Source: Paenisporosarcina antarctica
Lineage (GTDB): Bacteria; Bacillota; Bacilli; Bacillales_A; Planococcaceae
NCBI RefSeq assembly: GCF_004367585.1
Contig: NZ_CP038015.1
Location: forward strand, 324,001 to 388,000
DNA: 64,000 nt
Direction of reading: 5' to 3'
The notes beneath the pieces are model-generated. The model was not told the DNA's origin. It saw nothing but the letters and a program-made list of their open reading frames with translations, and ran no database searches. Shown here in pieces: positions 33,872 through 42,378 of the stretch. Positions within the stretch are counted from its first letter, which is position 1. Every line of letters starts with the position of its first letter. The position numbers and the translations under genes were made by a program.

Positions 33872-34786
33872 ATGAAAAAAAGATTAATAGGGGTAGCACT
33901 TTTTGCATCTATTGCATTAGTTGGTTGCGGATCTTCAAACGATGCTGGGGGGGACACAAGTGAACCAATTATCTTTAGTGGAAAGCTATTTACGGAGCAG
34001 TTCATTCTACCTCAACTATTAGGTCAATACGTGGAAGCCAAAACGGATTATGCTGTGGAATACAAAGCAGGTTTAGGTGAAGTAGCAATCTTAACACCAG
34101 CACTTGAAAAAGGTGATATCGATGTCTATGTAGAATATACAGGCACTGGCTTGCAATCAGTATTAGAAGAAGATCTTGAACAAGGTGAAAGTTCTGAAAG
34201 TATATTAGAGCGCGTTCGTAAAGGATATGAAGAGAAGTATGGTGTAACATGGTTAGAGCCACTTGGTTTTGAAAATACCTACACTTTAGCATATAGTAAG
34301 GACCAAAATTATAACGCAAAAACATATTCTGACTTAGTCGAAGCATCAAAATCAGAGGACATCGTATTCGGTGCACCTCACGCATTTTATGAGCGTCCTG
34401 GGGATGGTTTCGATGCATTAGTTAAAGTATATCCATTTGAATTCTCTAAAAATGAAAGCTTAGATCCAAATATTATGTACGAAGCAGTCAAGCGTGGGGA
34501 TGTTGATGTCATTACAGCATTTACAACAGACGGCCGTATTGAACGTTTTGATTTAGAAATTACAACAGATGATAAAGGGTTCTTCCCTAAATACGATGCA
34601 GCCCCCCTTGTACGTCAAGAAACACTAGAAACGTACCCGGAACTTGAAGATGTATTAAACGAATTAGCTGGTAAGATTTCAGTGGAAGATATGCAAAAAA
34701 TGAATGCCCAAGTCGATATTGACGGGGAAAAAGCTGAAGATGTAGCACGTGACTTCTTAATTGAACAAGGTTTAATCGAAGAATAA
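33872..34786 (+). CDS. opuCC: Osmolyte-binding lipoprotein of the OpuC system
   Basis: A 304-residue lipoprotein (signal peptide MKKRLIGVALFASIALVGC, lipobox LVGC). The mature protein belongs to the OpuAC family of compatible-solute binders: SGKLFTEQFILPQLLGQYVE and DVYVEYTGTGLQSVLEE are the conserved ligand-site regions. ATG 33872 is seven bases after AGGGGG; ATG 33866 is too close. A second permease gene (opuCD) does not follow; the operon ends in a terminator. Choline, carnitine or betaine specificity cannot be told. Confidence 0.88.
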   Translation: MKKRLIGVALFASIALVGCGSSNDAGGDTSEPIIFSGKLFTEQFILPQLLGQYVEAKTDYAVEYKAGLGEVAILTPALEKGDIDVYVEYTGTGLQSVLEEDLEQGESSESILERVRKGYEEKYGVTWLEPLGFENTYTLAYSKDQNYNAKTYSDLVEASKSEDIVFGAPHAFYERPGDGFDALVKVYPFEFSKNESLDPNIMYEAVKRGDVDVITAFTTDGRIERFDLEITTDDKGFFPKYDAAPLVRQETLETYPELEDVLNELAGKISVEDMQKMNAQVDIDGEKAEDVARDFLIEQGLIEE

Positions 34787-34797
34787 TGAGAAGTTAG

Positions 34798-34830
34798 GAG
34801 GTTGCCGTACTAGTGGTAACCTCTTTTTTT
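34798..34830 (+). terminator. Terminator after the opuC operon
   Basis: GAGGTTGCC pairs with GGTAACCTC (one mismatch) across an 8-base loop, followed by seven or eight T. Confidence 0.88.
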
Positions 34831-34847
34831 GTTGGGAAAATAAGGGC

Positions 34848-34910
34848 GAAGCGGAATAAAACGTCCGTGAAGCCGAATAAACGACTTGAATATCCAAATA
34901 AACACAACTC
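34848..34910. repeat. Degenerate 21-bp tandem repeat, three units
   Basis: Units begin at 34848, 34869 and 34890 and share GAAGC.GAATAAA.CG or its decayed form ATCCAAATAAAC. The third runs into the next terminator. Confidence 0.6.
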
Positions 34911-34933
34911 ATACTTCACGAGTTGTGTTTTTA
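34901..34933. terminator. Terminator of the SGNH hydrolase gene, possibly bidirectional
   Basis: AACACAACTC (34901-34910) pairs with GAGTTGTGTT (34920-34929), with T-rich sequence after the stem on both strands. Confidence 0.75.
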
Positions 34934-35752
34934 TTACATAGGGTTTGGTAACGACCCTTGTTTTTGTTTCAGAAAAGGCCATAACACATCTGCCCAAATT
35001 TTATATCCACTGTCGTTTGGATGGATCCCATCTTTTAGAGTTGAAGCGAGTGTAACATTCTGTGCATTCATATCATAGAGCATAGCGCCATGTGTATCGA
35101 AATAAGTCCATCCTTGGTTTTGAATATATATGGCAGTTTCATTGACATAATCCGTGAATTTAAGACCAAACTGATTGAGTGGTGGTCCAAATTTATTTTC
35201 TGTACAAGGATTTGGAGATAAGAAAACAATGCGTGTTTCTGGTAAAGCCTGTGAGTACAATTGGTAGAGTGAATCCAATGATTTGAATGTGTCAGTTAAT
35301 GATACATTTTTGTTATGGTTATTAATGACTGATGTCTCGATTAATAAGATATCGGGTTGCTCTTTTAAAATGGGAGCAGTGACATGATCTTCGAGTAAAC
35401 GAATCGAAGTGTAGCCTGGGTGACCATGATTGGATATTTTAAATTTCTTTAAAGCTGGGTTCGAATTTCGGAAGTTGACTTCGATGAGACCGCGCCACGT
35501 GTTGGATTGATGGGAAGACCCTGTTCCAAAGGCTACACTACTACCTGTTATTGCCATTTTCCCTTCGCCAGAAATCATGGCACGGAAAATTAAGTAGTCG
35601 GTTAACGATTGGTTTGGATTAAGTTTTGGATCATACGTTTTAATAAGGGTTTCAGTTGCGCTTACTTGGTCTTGATTTGGTATATCTGTTCTTATATAAA
35701 AGAAGAGAAGTGCGCCCGCAGCGATCCAAATTAACCATTTCAAATTGTTCAT
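34934..35752 (-). CDS. SGNH/GDSL family hydrolase, membrane-anchored or secreted
   Basis: A 272-residue protein with an N-terminal hydrophobic helix (LIWIAAGALLFFYI) that should anchor or export it. The catalytic Ser is in ITGSSVAFGTGS (block I, GDS-like), SVINNH is the block III Asn region, and DGIHPNDSGYKIW gives the catalytic Asp and His. Such enzymes cut acetyl or acyl esters on polysaccharides or lipids; the substrate is unknown. It is monocistronic, with its terminator at 34901-34933. Confidence 0.82.
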   Translation of the reverse strand: MNNLKWLIWIAAGALLFFYIRTDIPNQDQVSATETLIKTYDPKLNPNQSLTDYLIFRAMISGEGKMAITGSSVAFGTGSSHQSNTWRGLIEVNFRNSNPALKKFKISNHGHPGYTSIRLLEDHVTAPILKEQPDILLIETSVINNHNKNVSLTDTFKSLDSLYQLYSQALPETRIVFLSPNPCTENKFGPPLNQFGLKFTDYVNETAIYIQNQGWTYFDTHGAMLYDMNAQNVTLASTLKDGIHPNDSGYKIWADVLWPFLKQKQGSLPNPM

Positions 35753-35841
35753 GCGGTCATCTCCTTTATGCTTATACTATTAATATAATATTCAGATATA
35801 TATTACTCAATAGGACTATAGGAGTAAGTACTAAGAATCTG

Positions 35842-36144
35842 TTATATTTTTGAAGGAACTGGATACTTTATCGCATTTTTCTTCATCTTATCCCGTGCAG
35901 CCATGATTAAATCTTCTCCAAGGACATCTGATAATTGCAATAAGTAAATAAAAACATCAGCCATTTCATCAATTATTGCTTGTTTATCATGAGTAATTGC
36001 TTCTTCACCTGAACGCCATTGAAAACATTCGAGCAGTTCGCTCGCTTCAAGTGATATAGAAATAGCTAAGCTGCGCGCATCATGATTACCACTCCATCCT
36101 CGGTCATCTCTAAAATGTTGGAGATCTTGAATGATTTCTTTCAT
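35842..36144 (-). CDS. MazG-like nucleotide pyrophosphohydrolase
   Basis: A 100-residue protein of the all-alpha NTP pyrophosphatase superfamily (RS21-C6/dCTPase-like group). SISLEASELLECFQW and IIDEMADVFIYLLQ contain the Mg2+-binding pattern E-x-x-E plus E-x-x-D. It probably hydrolyses non-canonical or excess (d)NTPs to monophosphates. GAGGGGAAG precedes the ATG. It is divergent from the DNA glycosylase gene, which also protects DNA from bad bases. Confidence 0.85.
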   Translation of the reverse strand: MKEIIQDLQHFRDDRGWSGNHDARSLAISISLEASELLECFQWRSGEEAITHDKQAIIDEMADVFIYLLQLSDVLGEDLIMAARDKMKKNAIKYPVPSKI

Positions 36145-36212
36145 ACGTATCTTCCCCTCTTCGTTAAAAATTGATGTATTGTTTTAGTATAATAAAAGAA
36201 GGGAGATTACAC

Positions 36213-36803
36213 ATGAATTTCCAACCAATTTCACCTGATTTTTTTCAACAACCAACTATTGAACTTGCTCGAAACTTAGTGGGGCAATATCTTGTTCATC
36301 AACATGCGGAAGGTTTAATGGTTGTAAAGATAATTGAAACAGAAGCATATATGGGACCTGAAGATCGAGCTGCGCATAGTTATGGGAATAGACGAACAAA
36401 ACGAACTGAAATAATGTTTGGTGAGGCAGGCCTCGTTTATACATATCAAATGCACACACATACACTAATGAACGTTGTCAGTGGACCTCCTGATAAACCA
36501 CAAGCGGTGTTGCTGAGGGCTGGTGAACCCATAATTGGTCAAGAGTTAATGGGGAAATTTAGGGGAACAACGCCAATGAAAAACTGGACGAATGGTCCGG
36601 GTAAATTAGCGAAAGCGCTAGATGTGCGTATGAGTTACTATGGTCATCATTGGTCAAAAGAACCGCTTTTTATTGCCCCGGGACAGAGGGATATTGAAAT
36701 TGAAATAGGTCCACGTGTAGGTATTCAAAATACAGGAGAAGCGGTTCATTACCCATATCGCTTTTCAGAAAAAGGACATCCAATGGTATCTAAATATCGG
36801 TAA
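36213..36803 (+). CDS. mpg: 3-methyladenine DNA glycosylase (AAG/MPG family)
   Basis: A 196-residue protein of the alkyladenine glycosylase family, which removes alkylated and deaminated purines by base flipping. IIETEAYMGPEDRAAHSY holds the catalytic Glu and the family signature, and LMNVVSGPPDKPQAVLLRAG and NGPGKLAKAL follow in the usual order. ATG 36213 follows AAGGGAGATTACAC; an earlier frame from 36171 has no site. Length and motifs are normal. Confidence 0.93.
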   Translation: MNFQPISPDFFQQPTIELARNLVGQYLVHQHAEGLMVVKIIETEAYMGPEDRAAHSYGNRRTKRTEIMFGEAGLVYTYQMHTHTLMNVVSGPPDKPQAVLLRAGEPIIGQELMGKFRGTTPMKNWTNGPGKLAKALDVRMSYYGHHWSKEPLFIAPGQRDIEIEIGPRVGIQNTGEAVHYPYRFSEKGHPMVSKYR

Positions 36804-36953
36804 AATATGTAGGTGTATATCATTATTGAATACTAAAACGTTTAGTAATAATCCGGCAATTACGAAATATGTATAAGAATGTCTATCATAAGTTCATATT
36901 TTTGCTCAAATAAGATAATGTAATAGAAACAACATGTTCATGAGGTGAAAATT

Positions 36954-38090
36954 ATGAAAGACAGTAAGGATTCACACAGGGTCAAAATAAATGAGGTGTT
37001 TACATATTTACATGAACATCCAGAAGCAAGTTGGAGAGAGATTGGAACAACTGCTTACTTAAAAAAAATAATCGAACAAGAAGGGTTTTCTGTTCAAACT
37101 TTTGATGGCTGTACGGGTTTAGTAGTTGAGATTGGAGAAGGACCAACTTGTATTGGCATTCGTGCAGATATGGATGCACTTTGGCAAGAAGTAGATGGAG
37201 TATTTAGAGCAAATCATTCATGTGGTCATGATGCTCATATGACTATAGGTTTTGGAACATTACTTGCAATGAAACAAAAAGGTTTCCCTGAGAATATTCG
37301 TTTCAAATGGATTTTTCAACCTGCAGAAGAAAAAGGACAAGGAGCGTTAAAGTTACTAAGTCTAGGTGTTTTAGATAATGTGGATTACTTATTTGGTGTT
37401 CATCTTCGACCCATTCAAGAAATTCCAGATGGTACAGCATCCGCTGCGATATGCCATGGAGCAGCAGGTCTAATAAAAGGCACGATTGAAGGAGAAGATG
37501 CCCATGCTGCTAGACCTCATCTTGGTCAAAATTCAATTGAAGTAGGGGCGGCGATTGTTCGTGGAGTGGAATCTCTACGCATGGATCCACTCATCCCTTA
37601 TTCAGTGAAGATGACTAGATTGATTGCTGGAAGTGAGACAGGTAATATCATTCCAGGCAAAGCTTCATTTACACTTGACGCACGTGCTCAAACGAATGAG
37701 GCAATGGAGATTTTACGAACAAAAGTGTCTGAAGTCATTCGCAGTGTGGAGTCAATTTATCATGTGAAGATTAAATTTACTATTCAAAAAGGGTTAATCG
37801 CGGCAATTGTTAATGAAGAGGCTTATGACCTTATGGAGCAAGCAATTATCTCTGTATTGGGTAGTGAAAACTTGAAGCCGCGAATCACGACGCCAGGTGG
37901 AGAAGACTTTCATTTTTATGGCTTGCATAAACCAAATTTAAAATCGACGATGCTTGGGCTCGGATGCGGCTTATCTCCTGGATTACATCATCCTAATATG
38001 ACATTTAATCATGAAAGTATCCATATAGGAATTAAAATTCTAACTCAGACAATCTTGAATACCATAGAAGTGGTATCTAAAAACAATTAG
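36954..38090 (+). CDS. M20 family amidohydrolase/peptidase
   Basis: A 378-residue metalloenzyme. Metal ligands are in NHSCGHDAHM, QPAEEKGQGA (with the catalytic Glu) and FGVHLRPI; GIRADMDALW is the first family strand, and a dimerisation/lid domain occupies the middle (EGEDAHAARPHLGQNSIEVG). The members nearest in form are amidohydrolases of the AbgB/HipO/IAA-amino-acid type, which remove acyl or acetyl groups from amino acids; the substrate is not known. ATG 36954 is seven bases after TGAGGTG. It is monocistronic with a terminator. Confidence 0.88.
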   Translation: MKDSKDSHRVKINEVFTYLHEHPEASWREIGTTAYLKKIIEQEGFSVQTFDGCTGLVVEIGEGPTCIGIRADMDALWQEVDGVFRANHSCGHDAHMTIGFGTLLAMKQKGFPENIRFKWIFQPAEEKGQGALKLLSLGVLDNVDYLFGVHLRPIQEIPDGTASAAICHGAAGLIKGTIEGEDAHAARPHLGQNSIEVGAAIVRGVESLRMDPLIPYSVKMTRLIAGSETGNIIPGKASFTLDARAQTNEAMEILRTKVSEVIRSVESIYHVKIKFTIQKGLIAAIVNEEAYDLMEQAIISVLGSENLKPRITTPGGEDFHFYGLHKPNLKSTMLGLGCGLSPGLHHPNMTFNHESIHIGIKILTQTILNTIEVVSKNN

Positions 38091-38102
38091 ACTAAATGGC
38101 AT

Positions 38103-38135
38103 AAAAAAACGTCGGAACTTCTCGACGTTTTTTTT
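38103..38135. terminator. Bidirectional terminator
   Basis: AAAAAACGTCG pairs with CGACGTTTTTT across a short loop; it serves the M20 gene and the convergent acetyltransferase gene. Confidence 0.85.
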
Positions 38136-38136
38136 G

Positions 38137-38934
38137 TTATATATTTTTCCCCATATAAAACTCATTTACATATTCTCCGTCAATTAACAGAGAGTTAGGA
38201 CGGGTACCTTCAATGGTATATCCCATTTTTTTATAAAGGGTAATGGCTCTTTCGTTTTTCTCGATAACTGTTAGTTCTAAGCGGGTAATACCAACTTCTT
38301 GTGCCCAAACGTCTGCTTTATTCATTAAAGTTGTCCCAACGCCATGCCCATAAAAAGCTCTTCGTACACCAATTACAAGTGAAGCACGATGATTAGTGCG
38401 AGAAGATGGACCGGAAATTAATGCCACAAAACCAGCGAATTCCCCGTTAAGGATGCCAACAAACATTCCTGAATTCTTTGATTTCTTCCATTCCCCAATA
38501 CGCTTGCGAATTAATTGTACGCTCATTTTCCGTTCATCTTTGCCAAAAATCATAAAATCGGATTCTGCATCAATATCTTGATGCAGGTTAATAATGGCAC
38601 GAGCGTCATCTAAATCAACAGGGCGAATAATTAATATGTTTTTTGGTTTAGCAGAAGATAGACCCATATCAATTGCTTCGCTCTCTTTAATAAAAGTAAC
38701 GGAGCGACCTAATTCAATATCCTTTACTGTGTAATCAGAATTAACCCAAGCTAAAAAGTGAGTGGCAGGTGGTTTGGTCTTCTTCCACCAACTGTTATTT
38801 AAGTAAGCTGCATTTGGTAATTGTTGACCAACAATATTTTCGATAACTGTATAGGTAAGAGTGACTTCGTTTTGTGATGCTTCTGAAAAGAAAGAAGCAA
38901 GCGGTATATACTTTTTCTCCATTTTCTTTACCAT
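38137..38934 (-). CDS. GNAT acetyltransferase with N-terminal extension
   Basis: A 265-residue protein. The C-terminal 150 residues are a GNAT domain: RRAFYGHGVGTTLMNKADVW is the acetyl-CoA loop and helix and ELTVIEKNERAITLYKKMGY is the last conserved part, as in RimI-like enzymes. The first 110 residues contain an unrelated region (LTYTVIENIVGQQLPNAAYL, NNSWWKKTKPPATHFLAWVN), which resembles the DUF7662-type DNA- or nucleic-acid-associated modules seen in Bacillales, but this is a weak match from memory. ATG 38934 has AAGAGG upstream. The substrate is unknown. Confidence 0.8.
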   Translation of the reverse strand: MVKKMEKKYIPLASFFSEASQNEVTLTYTVIENIVGQQLPNAAYLNNSWWKKTKPPATHFLAWVNSDYTVKDIELGRSVTFIKESEAIDMGLSSAKPKNILIIRPVDLDDARAIINLHQDIDAESDFMIFGKDERKMSVQLIRKRIGEWKKSKNSGMFVGILNGEFAGFVALISGPSSRTNHRASLVIGVRRAFYGHGVGTTLMNKADVWAQEVGITRLELTVIEKNERAITLYKKMGYTIEGTRPNSLLIDGEYVNEFYMGKNI

Positions 38935-39145
38935 AAATAACCTCTTTTCTATATCAAAAGATATGTAATGCAATTAGTATAATATTATCACTTTCATCTA
39001 TAATGCGCACTACTTTAAACTCATTTTATCACTAAAAAAGAAATTAATGGGTAATATTTGGTATAATATTTTAATAGTTATGAAATCTAACATCCTTTAA
39101 TTGGGGGAACATAGAGACTAAAGATACAAGGGTAGGTGGATTCAT

Positions 39146-39937
39146 GTGATACGGAAATTACAAGAAACTGATCGTCAACAAACCATGTATTTCGTATCTC
39201 AAAAACCTGCGGAAAATGTCTTTATTATTGGAGATATTGAAGGCTATGGATTTCATTCAACAATCCAAACTTTGTGGGGAGATTTCAATGACCGAGGTGA
39301 TTTAAGGGCCGTTTTGTTAAAATATGATGAGAACTTCATCATCTATGCCCCAGAGGATTTTGATGCAAAAGGATTAGCAAATATTATCAATACAGATTCA
39401 TCATTCAGTTATCTGTCTGGAATTGAAGAAATGGTTAATAAATTAACTCCTTACATAACAGCACAACCGAAAAAACCACGCATACTTTATTACGCTAAAT
39501 GTGAAACCGCAGAATTTCTCCCAACTATTCCAAAAGGAATCATTATAGAAAAGGGTCGTGCTAAAGATGCGGAAGCAATTATCGAACAGATGAAAGCTAT
39601 CCCTGAATTTGCTGAAGGTAATTATAGTGTCGAACATAAGCAAGTGTCATTAGAAAAAGCGCTTGCACGAGTGTACTTTATCAAAGAACAAGGCACCATC
39701 ATTAGTTCTGCGTCGAGCACAGCTGAAAATAGTCAATCTGCGATGATTGTCGGTGTAGGAACTTTGCCTGAGCATCAGAAAAGAGGACTTGCAACTTACT
39801 GTATGTCGAAGCTTTGTCGTGAGTTATTAGCTGAGAATAAAATGTTGTGTCTGTTTTATGACAACCCCTCTGCAGGTGCTATCTATAAGAGAATTGGCTT
39901 CGTCGACATCGGGAAATGGAGCATGTGGACATATTAA
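39146..39937 (+). CDS. GNAT family N-acetyltransferase
   Basis: A 263-residue protein whose C-terminal half has GNAT motifs: VGVGTLPEHQKRGLATYCMS is the acetyl-CoA binding motif and LFYDNPSAGAIYKRIGFVDI is the last strand and helix. The first half resembles the N-terminal extension of DUF4081-type acetyltransferases. The substrate is unknown. The start is a GTG at 39146 with GGTAGGTGG ahead. An alpha/beta hydrolase gene follows 69 bases later without a clear terminator, so they may share a transcript. Confidence 0.82.
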   Translation: MIRKLQETDRQQTMYFVSQKPAENVFIIGDIEGYGFHSTIQTLWGDFNDRGDLRAVLLKYDENFIIYAPEDFDAKGLANIINTDSSFSYLSGIEEMVNKLTPYITAQPKKPRILYYAKCETAEFLPTIPKGIIIEKGRAKDAEAIIEQMKAIPEFAEGNYSVEHKQVSLEKALARVYFIKEQGTIISSASSTAENSQSAMIVGVGTLPEHQKRGLATYCMSKLCRELLAENKMLCLFYDNPSAGAIYKRIGFVDIGKWSMWTY

Positions 39938-40006
39938 TCTAGCCAAATCTGTTGATACCACAACATGTAAGGTGGTTTAATAGAGAAAAGAGAATGCTAG
40001 AGGAGT

Positions 40007-40816
40007 TTGAGCAAATTGCTTCACTATAAAACCTATATTGCTTCACCATCTGCCCCTTGGGTATCATTTGTTCATGGAGCGGGTGGTAGTTCTTCTATTT
40101 GGTACAAGCAAATACGAGAGTTTAGAAAATCACATAATGTCTTACTAATCGACCTACGAGGACACGGTAAATCATCCCGTGGACTTTGGAAAAAAGGCGA
40201 TTCCTTTGTCCATATTGCAGATGAAGTGAAAACTGTTTTAAATGAATTAAATATAAAACGCACACATGTCATTGGAATGTCGCTTGGAACAATCGTTGCC
40301 CAGACGATGGCAGAACGTTTTCCTGAACGAGTTTCTTCCCTTATTTTAGGTGGGGCTATCATTCGTCTAGATATTCGCACAAAATTGTTGCTATGGACAG
40401 GACGCGTTACAAAGCGGTTCATTCCGTATATGCTGTTATATAAATTATTTGCTTGGATTATTATGCCGAAAAAACGTCATGAAGAATCACGTTCATTTTT
40501 TGTCAACCAAGCGAAAAAGATGTGTCAAAAAGAGTTTATTAAATGGTTTTCTTTAACTAAGTTAATTAATCCTTACTTAACTAGACTGCAAATTAAAACA
40601 AATGCCATTCCAACCCTATTCTTGATGGGAGTGGAGGATTACTTGTTTATGCCACCTGTAGAAGAAGTGGTGAAGCGTAACTCGGAATTTAACCTTATTA
40701 AAATTAAAGACTCAGGTCATGTGTGTAACATTGATCAACCTGATAAATTTAATGAGCTGTCAATCGACTTTATTGCAACTATTCAAACTGAAAAAGCTAT
40801 CACCGCAATTGGGTGA
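40007..40816 (+). CDS. Alpha/beta hydrolase
   Basis: A 269-residue alpha/beta hydrolase. The oxyanion strand is SFVHGAGGSSSIW, the nucleophile elbow is VIGMSLGTIVAQ (G-x-S-x-G), the acidic residue is in FLMGVEDYLFMP and the His is in IKDSGHVCNIDQP. It is probably an esterase or lactonase, not further assignable. The start is uncertain: TTG 40007 is close to AGGAG at 40001-40005, and TTG 40016 is better spaced. The terminator stem overlaps its stop. Confidence 0.83.
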   Translation: MSKLLHYKTYIASPSAPWVSFVHGAGGSSSIWYKQIREFRKSHNVLLIDLRGHGKSSRGLWKKGDSFVHIADEVKTVLNELNIKRTHVIGMSLGTIVAQTMAERFPERVSSLILGGAIIRLDIRTKLLLWTGRVTKRFIPYMLLYKLFAWIIMPKKRHEESRSFFVNQAKKMCQKEFIKWFSLTKLINPYLTRLQIKTNAIPTLFLMGVEDYLFMPPVEEVVKRNSEFNLIKIKDSGHVCNIDQPDKFNELSIDFIATIQTEKAITAIG

Positions 40817-40824
40817 TAGCTTTT
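40794..40824 (+). terminator. Terminator overlapping the hydrolase stop codon
   Basis: AAGCTATCACC pairs with GGTGATAGCTT across a short loop, followed by T residues; the TGA stop is in the 3' arm. Confidence 0.8.
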
Positions 40825-40934
40825 CTTGCGATTTAATCAGTGTCTATTTTCTCATTTACCAAACAAAAAATACTATATGCATGTAGGTTTCAGGCTAGAG
40901 AAGGGCGTCCATACGCCATAGGATTACCTAAACG

Positions 40935-40980
40935 AAAGACGCCGATTGAAGAGACAGAGTCACTTCAATCGGCGTCTTTT
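40935..40980. terminator. Strong 17-bp hairpin between convergent genes
   Basis: AAAGACGCCGATTGAAG (40935-40951) pairs perfectly with 40963-40979, ending in TTTT and preceded by a weaker A-rich run. It probably ends the hmp transcript from the minus strand. Confidence 0.75.
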
Positions 40981-41040
40981 ATCCTGAGGTTATGGTGCCA
41001 GGTTTTCAATCCAAATCGATCCAGAAACTTAGATCCTGTA

Positions 41041-42225
41041 TTAAGCGTGAACTAATTCAAGCGCTACAGCTGGTCCGAAGAACTCGTAGTGTACATGGCC
41101 TTCTTCAAAACCTAAATCGTAAAGACTTTGAATGATTGCTTTCATAAATGGTACAGGTCCACATACATAAATATCACTATTTGAGAGAACTTTGTCTGCT
41201 AAAATTTCTTTTGTAAGCATTTGATTTTCATCTGAATATAACGTTAAGTAAGTTAAATCTTCCATTGTCGACATTAAATCGCGAACATCGTTATCAAATG
41301 GGTGCAAAGCTTTATTTCTTGAACCGTGTAAGAAAGTTACAGGACGAGTAGGAGATGTTTTAGCAATCGTATCTAACATACTCATCATTGGTGTAATTCC
41401 TACACCACCACTGATTAATGCCACTGGACGTGTGCTTTCTAAATCTATATAGAAGTCACCAGCAGGTGAACTTACTTCAATTATGTCTCCAATTTGACCG
41501 TCTTGGTGTAAGTATACAGATGCTCTTCCGTTAGGACTCATTTCAGTTTCTTTCTTCACTGATATACGGTACGTTTCTTGATTAGGCGCTTGTGACAAAC
41601 TATATTGACGGTTTAACAAGTACGTTTCACCTGGAATGGTTAAGCGGACCGTAATGTATTGACCTGGAATAAATGTTGGAACTGCTGATTTATCTTCAGG
41701 TTGTAAATAGAATGAAGTAATAATGTCACTTTCAATAACTTTGTCAACAATTTTAAAGTTTTTAAATTCGCTAAAGCCATTCTCTTGCTCAGCAGCTTCT
41801 TTGTACATTTCAATTTCCATTTGAATAAAGACATCTGCAATAATTCCGTATGCATCCGCCCAAGCCTGAATGATTTCTTCCGTTGCTGCGTCTCCTAATA
41901 CTTCTTTAATTGCCAGAAGTAAATATTTACCTACAATTGGATAGTGTTCAGCTTTTATACCTAAAGAACGGTGCTTTTGTGCAATTTGTTTTACTGCAGG
42001 AATTAATACACCTAAATTATCAATGTGTAAGGCTGCTGCGTAAACCGTATTGGCAAGAGCGGTTTGTTGACGTCCTTGTTTCTGATTTGCGTGATTAAAA
42101 AAATTAAGTAATTCTGGATGAGCGATAAATAAATTTTTGTAAAAAACGGTTGTAATATCTACCCCTCTATCGGCTAAAATTGGAGCTGTTGATTTAACAA
42201 TGTCGATTGCTTTTTGAGATAACAT
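41041..42225 (-). CDS. hmp: Flavohaemoglobin, nitric oxide dioxygenase
   Basis: A 394-residue protein with three domains: a globin domain (about 1-140; proximal His region in AEHYPIVGKYLLLAIKE), an FAD domain (LNRQYSLSQAP with the RxYS motif, about 205) and an NAD-binding domain (ALISGGVGITPMMSML, ending FFGPAVAL). It oxidises NO to nitrate and protects from nitrosative stress. It is divergent from an NsrR gene, its usual repressor. The gene stands alone on its strand. Confidence 0.96.
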   Translation of the reverse strand: MLSQKAIDIVKSTAPILADRGVDITTVFYKNLFIAHPELLNFFNHANQKQGRQQTALANTVYAAALHIDNLGVLIPAVKQIAQKHRSLGIKAEHYPIVGKYLLLAIKEVLGDAATEEIIQAWADAYGIIADVFIQMEIEMYKEAAEQENGFSEFKNFKIVDKVIESDIITSFYLQPEDKSAVPTFIPGQYITVRLTIPGETYLLNRQYSLSQAPNQETYRISVKKETEMSPNGRASVYLHQDGQIGDIIEVSSPAGDFYIDLESTRPVALISGGVGITPMMSMLDTIAKTSPTRPVTFLHGSRNKALHPFDNDVRDLMSTMEDLTYLTLYSDENQMLTKEILADKVLSNSDIYVCGPVPFMKAIIQSLYDLGFEEGHVHYEFFGPAVALELVHA

Positions 42226-42280
42226 GTTTGTTTCCTCCTATATCTTTTATTAACATAACCATACGCTTGAATTCATTTCA

Positions 42281-42300
42281 AAGCAATATATAAAATACTT
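42281..42300. promoter_or_regulatory. Candidate NsrR operator between hmp and nsrR
   Basis: AAGCAATATATAAAATACTT is an imperfect dyad (14 of 20 positions symmetrical) with AT-rich spacing, about 55 bases upstream of hmp. NsrR sites in Bacillus are similar AT-rich dyads. The assignment rests on the neighbours. Confidence 0.4.
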
Positions 42301-42378
42301 CTTTAATAATTCGAACACATTTCTTTCACGGAATAGACATAATCGCTATAATGATGAAGAAGAAAGTACGGTGAAGTC

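Noticed and set aside
34002-34418. 138-residue antisense frame inside opuCC
   Set aside because: It is opposite to a clear lipoprotein gene, has no ribosome site and shows only the hydrophobic bias of an antisense frame.
40840-41055. 71-residue plus-strand frame
   Set aside because: It includes the 17-bp hairpin and overlaps the hmp 3' end; no ribosome site or family resemblance.
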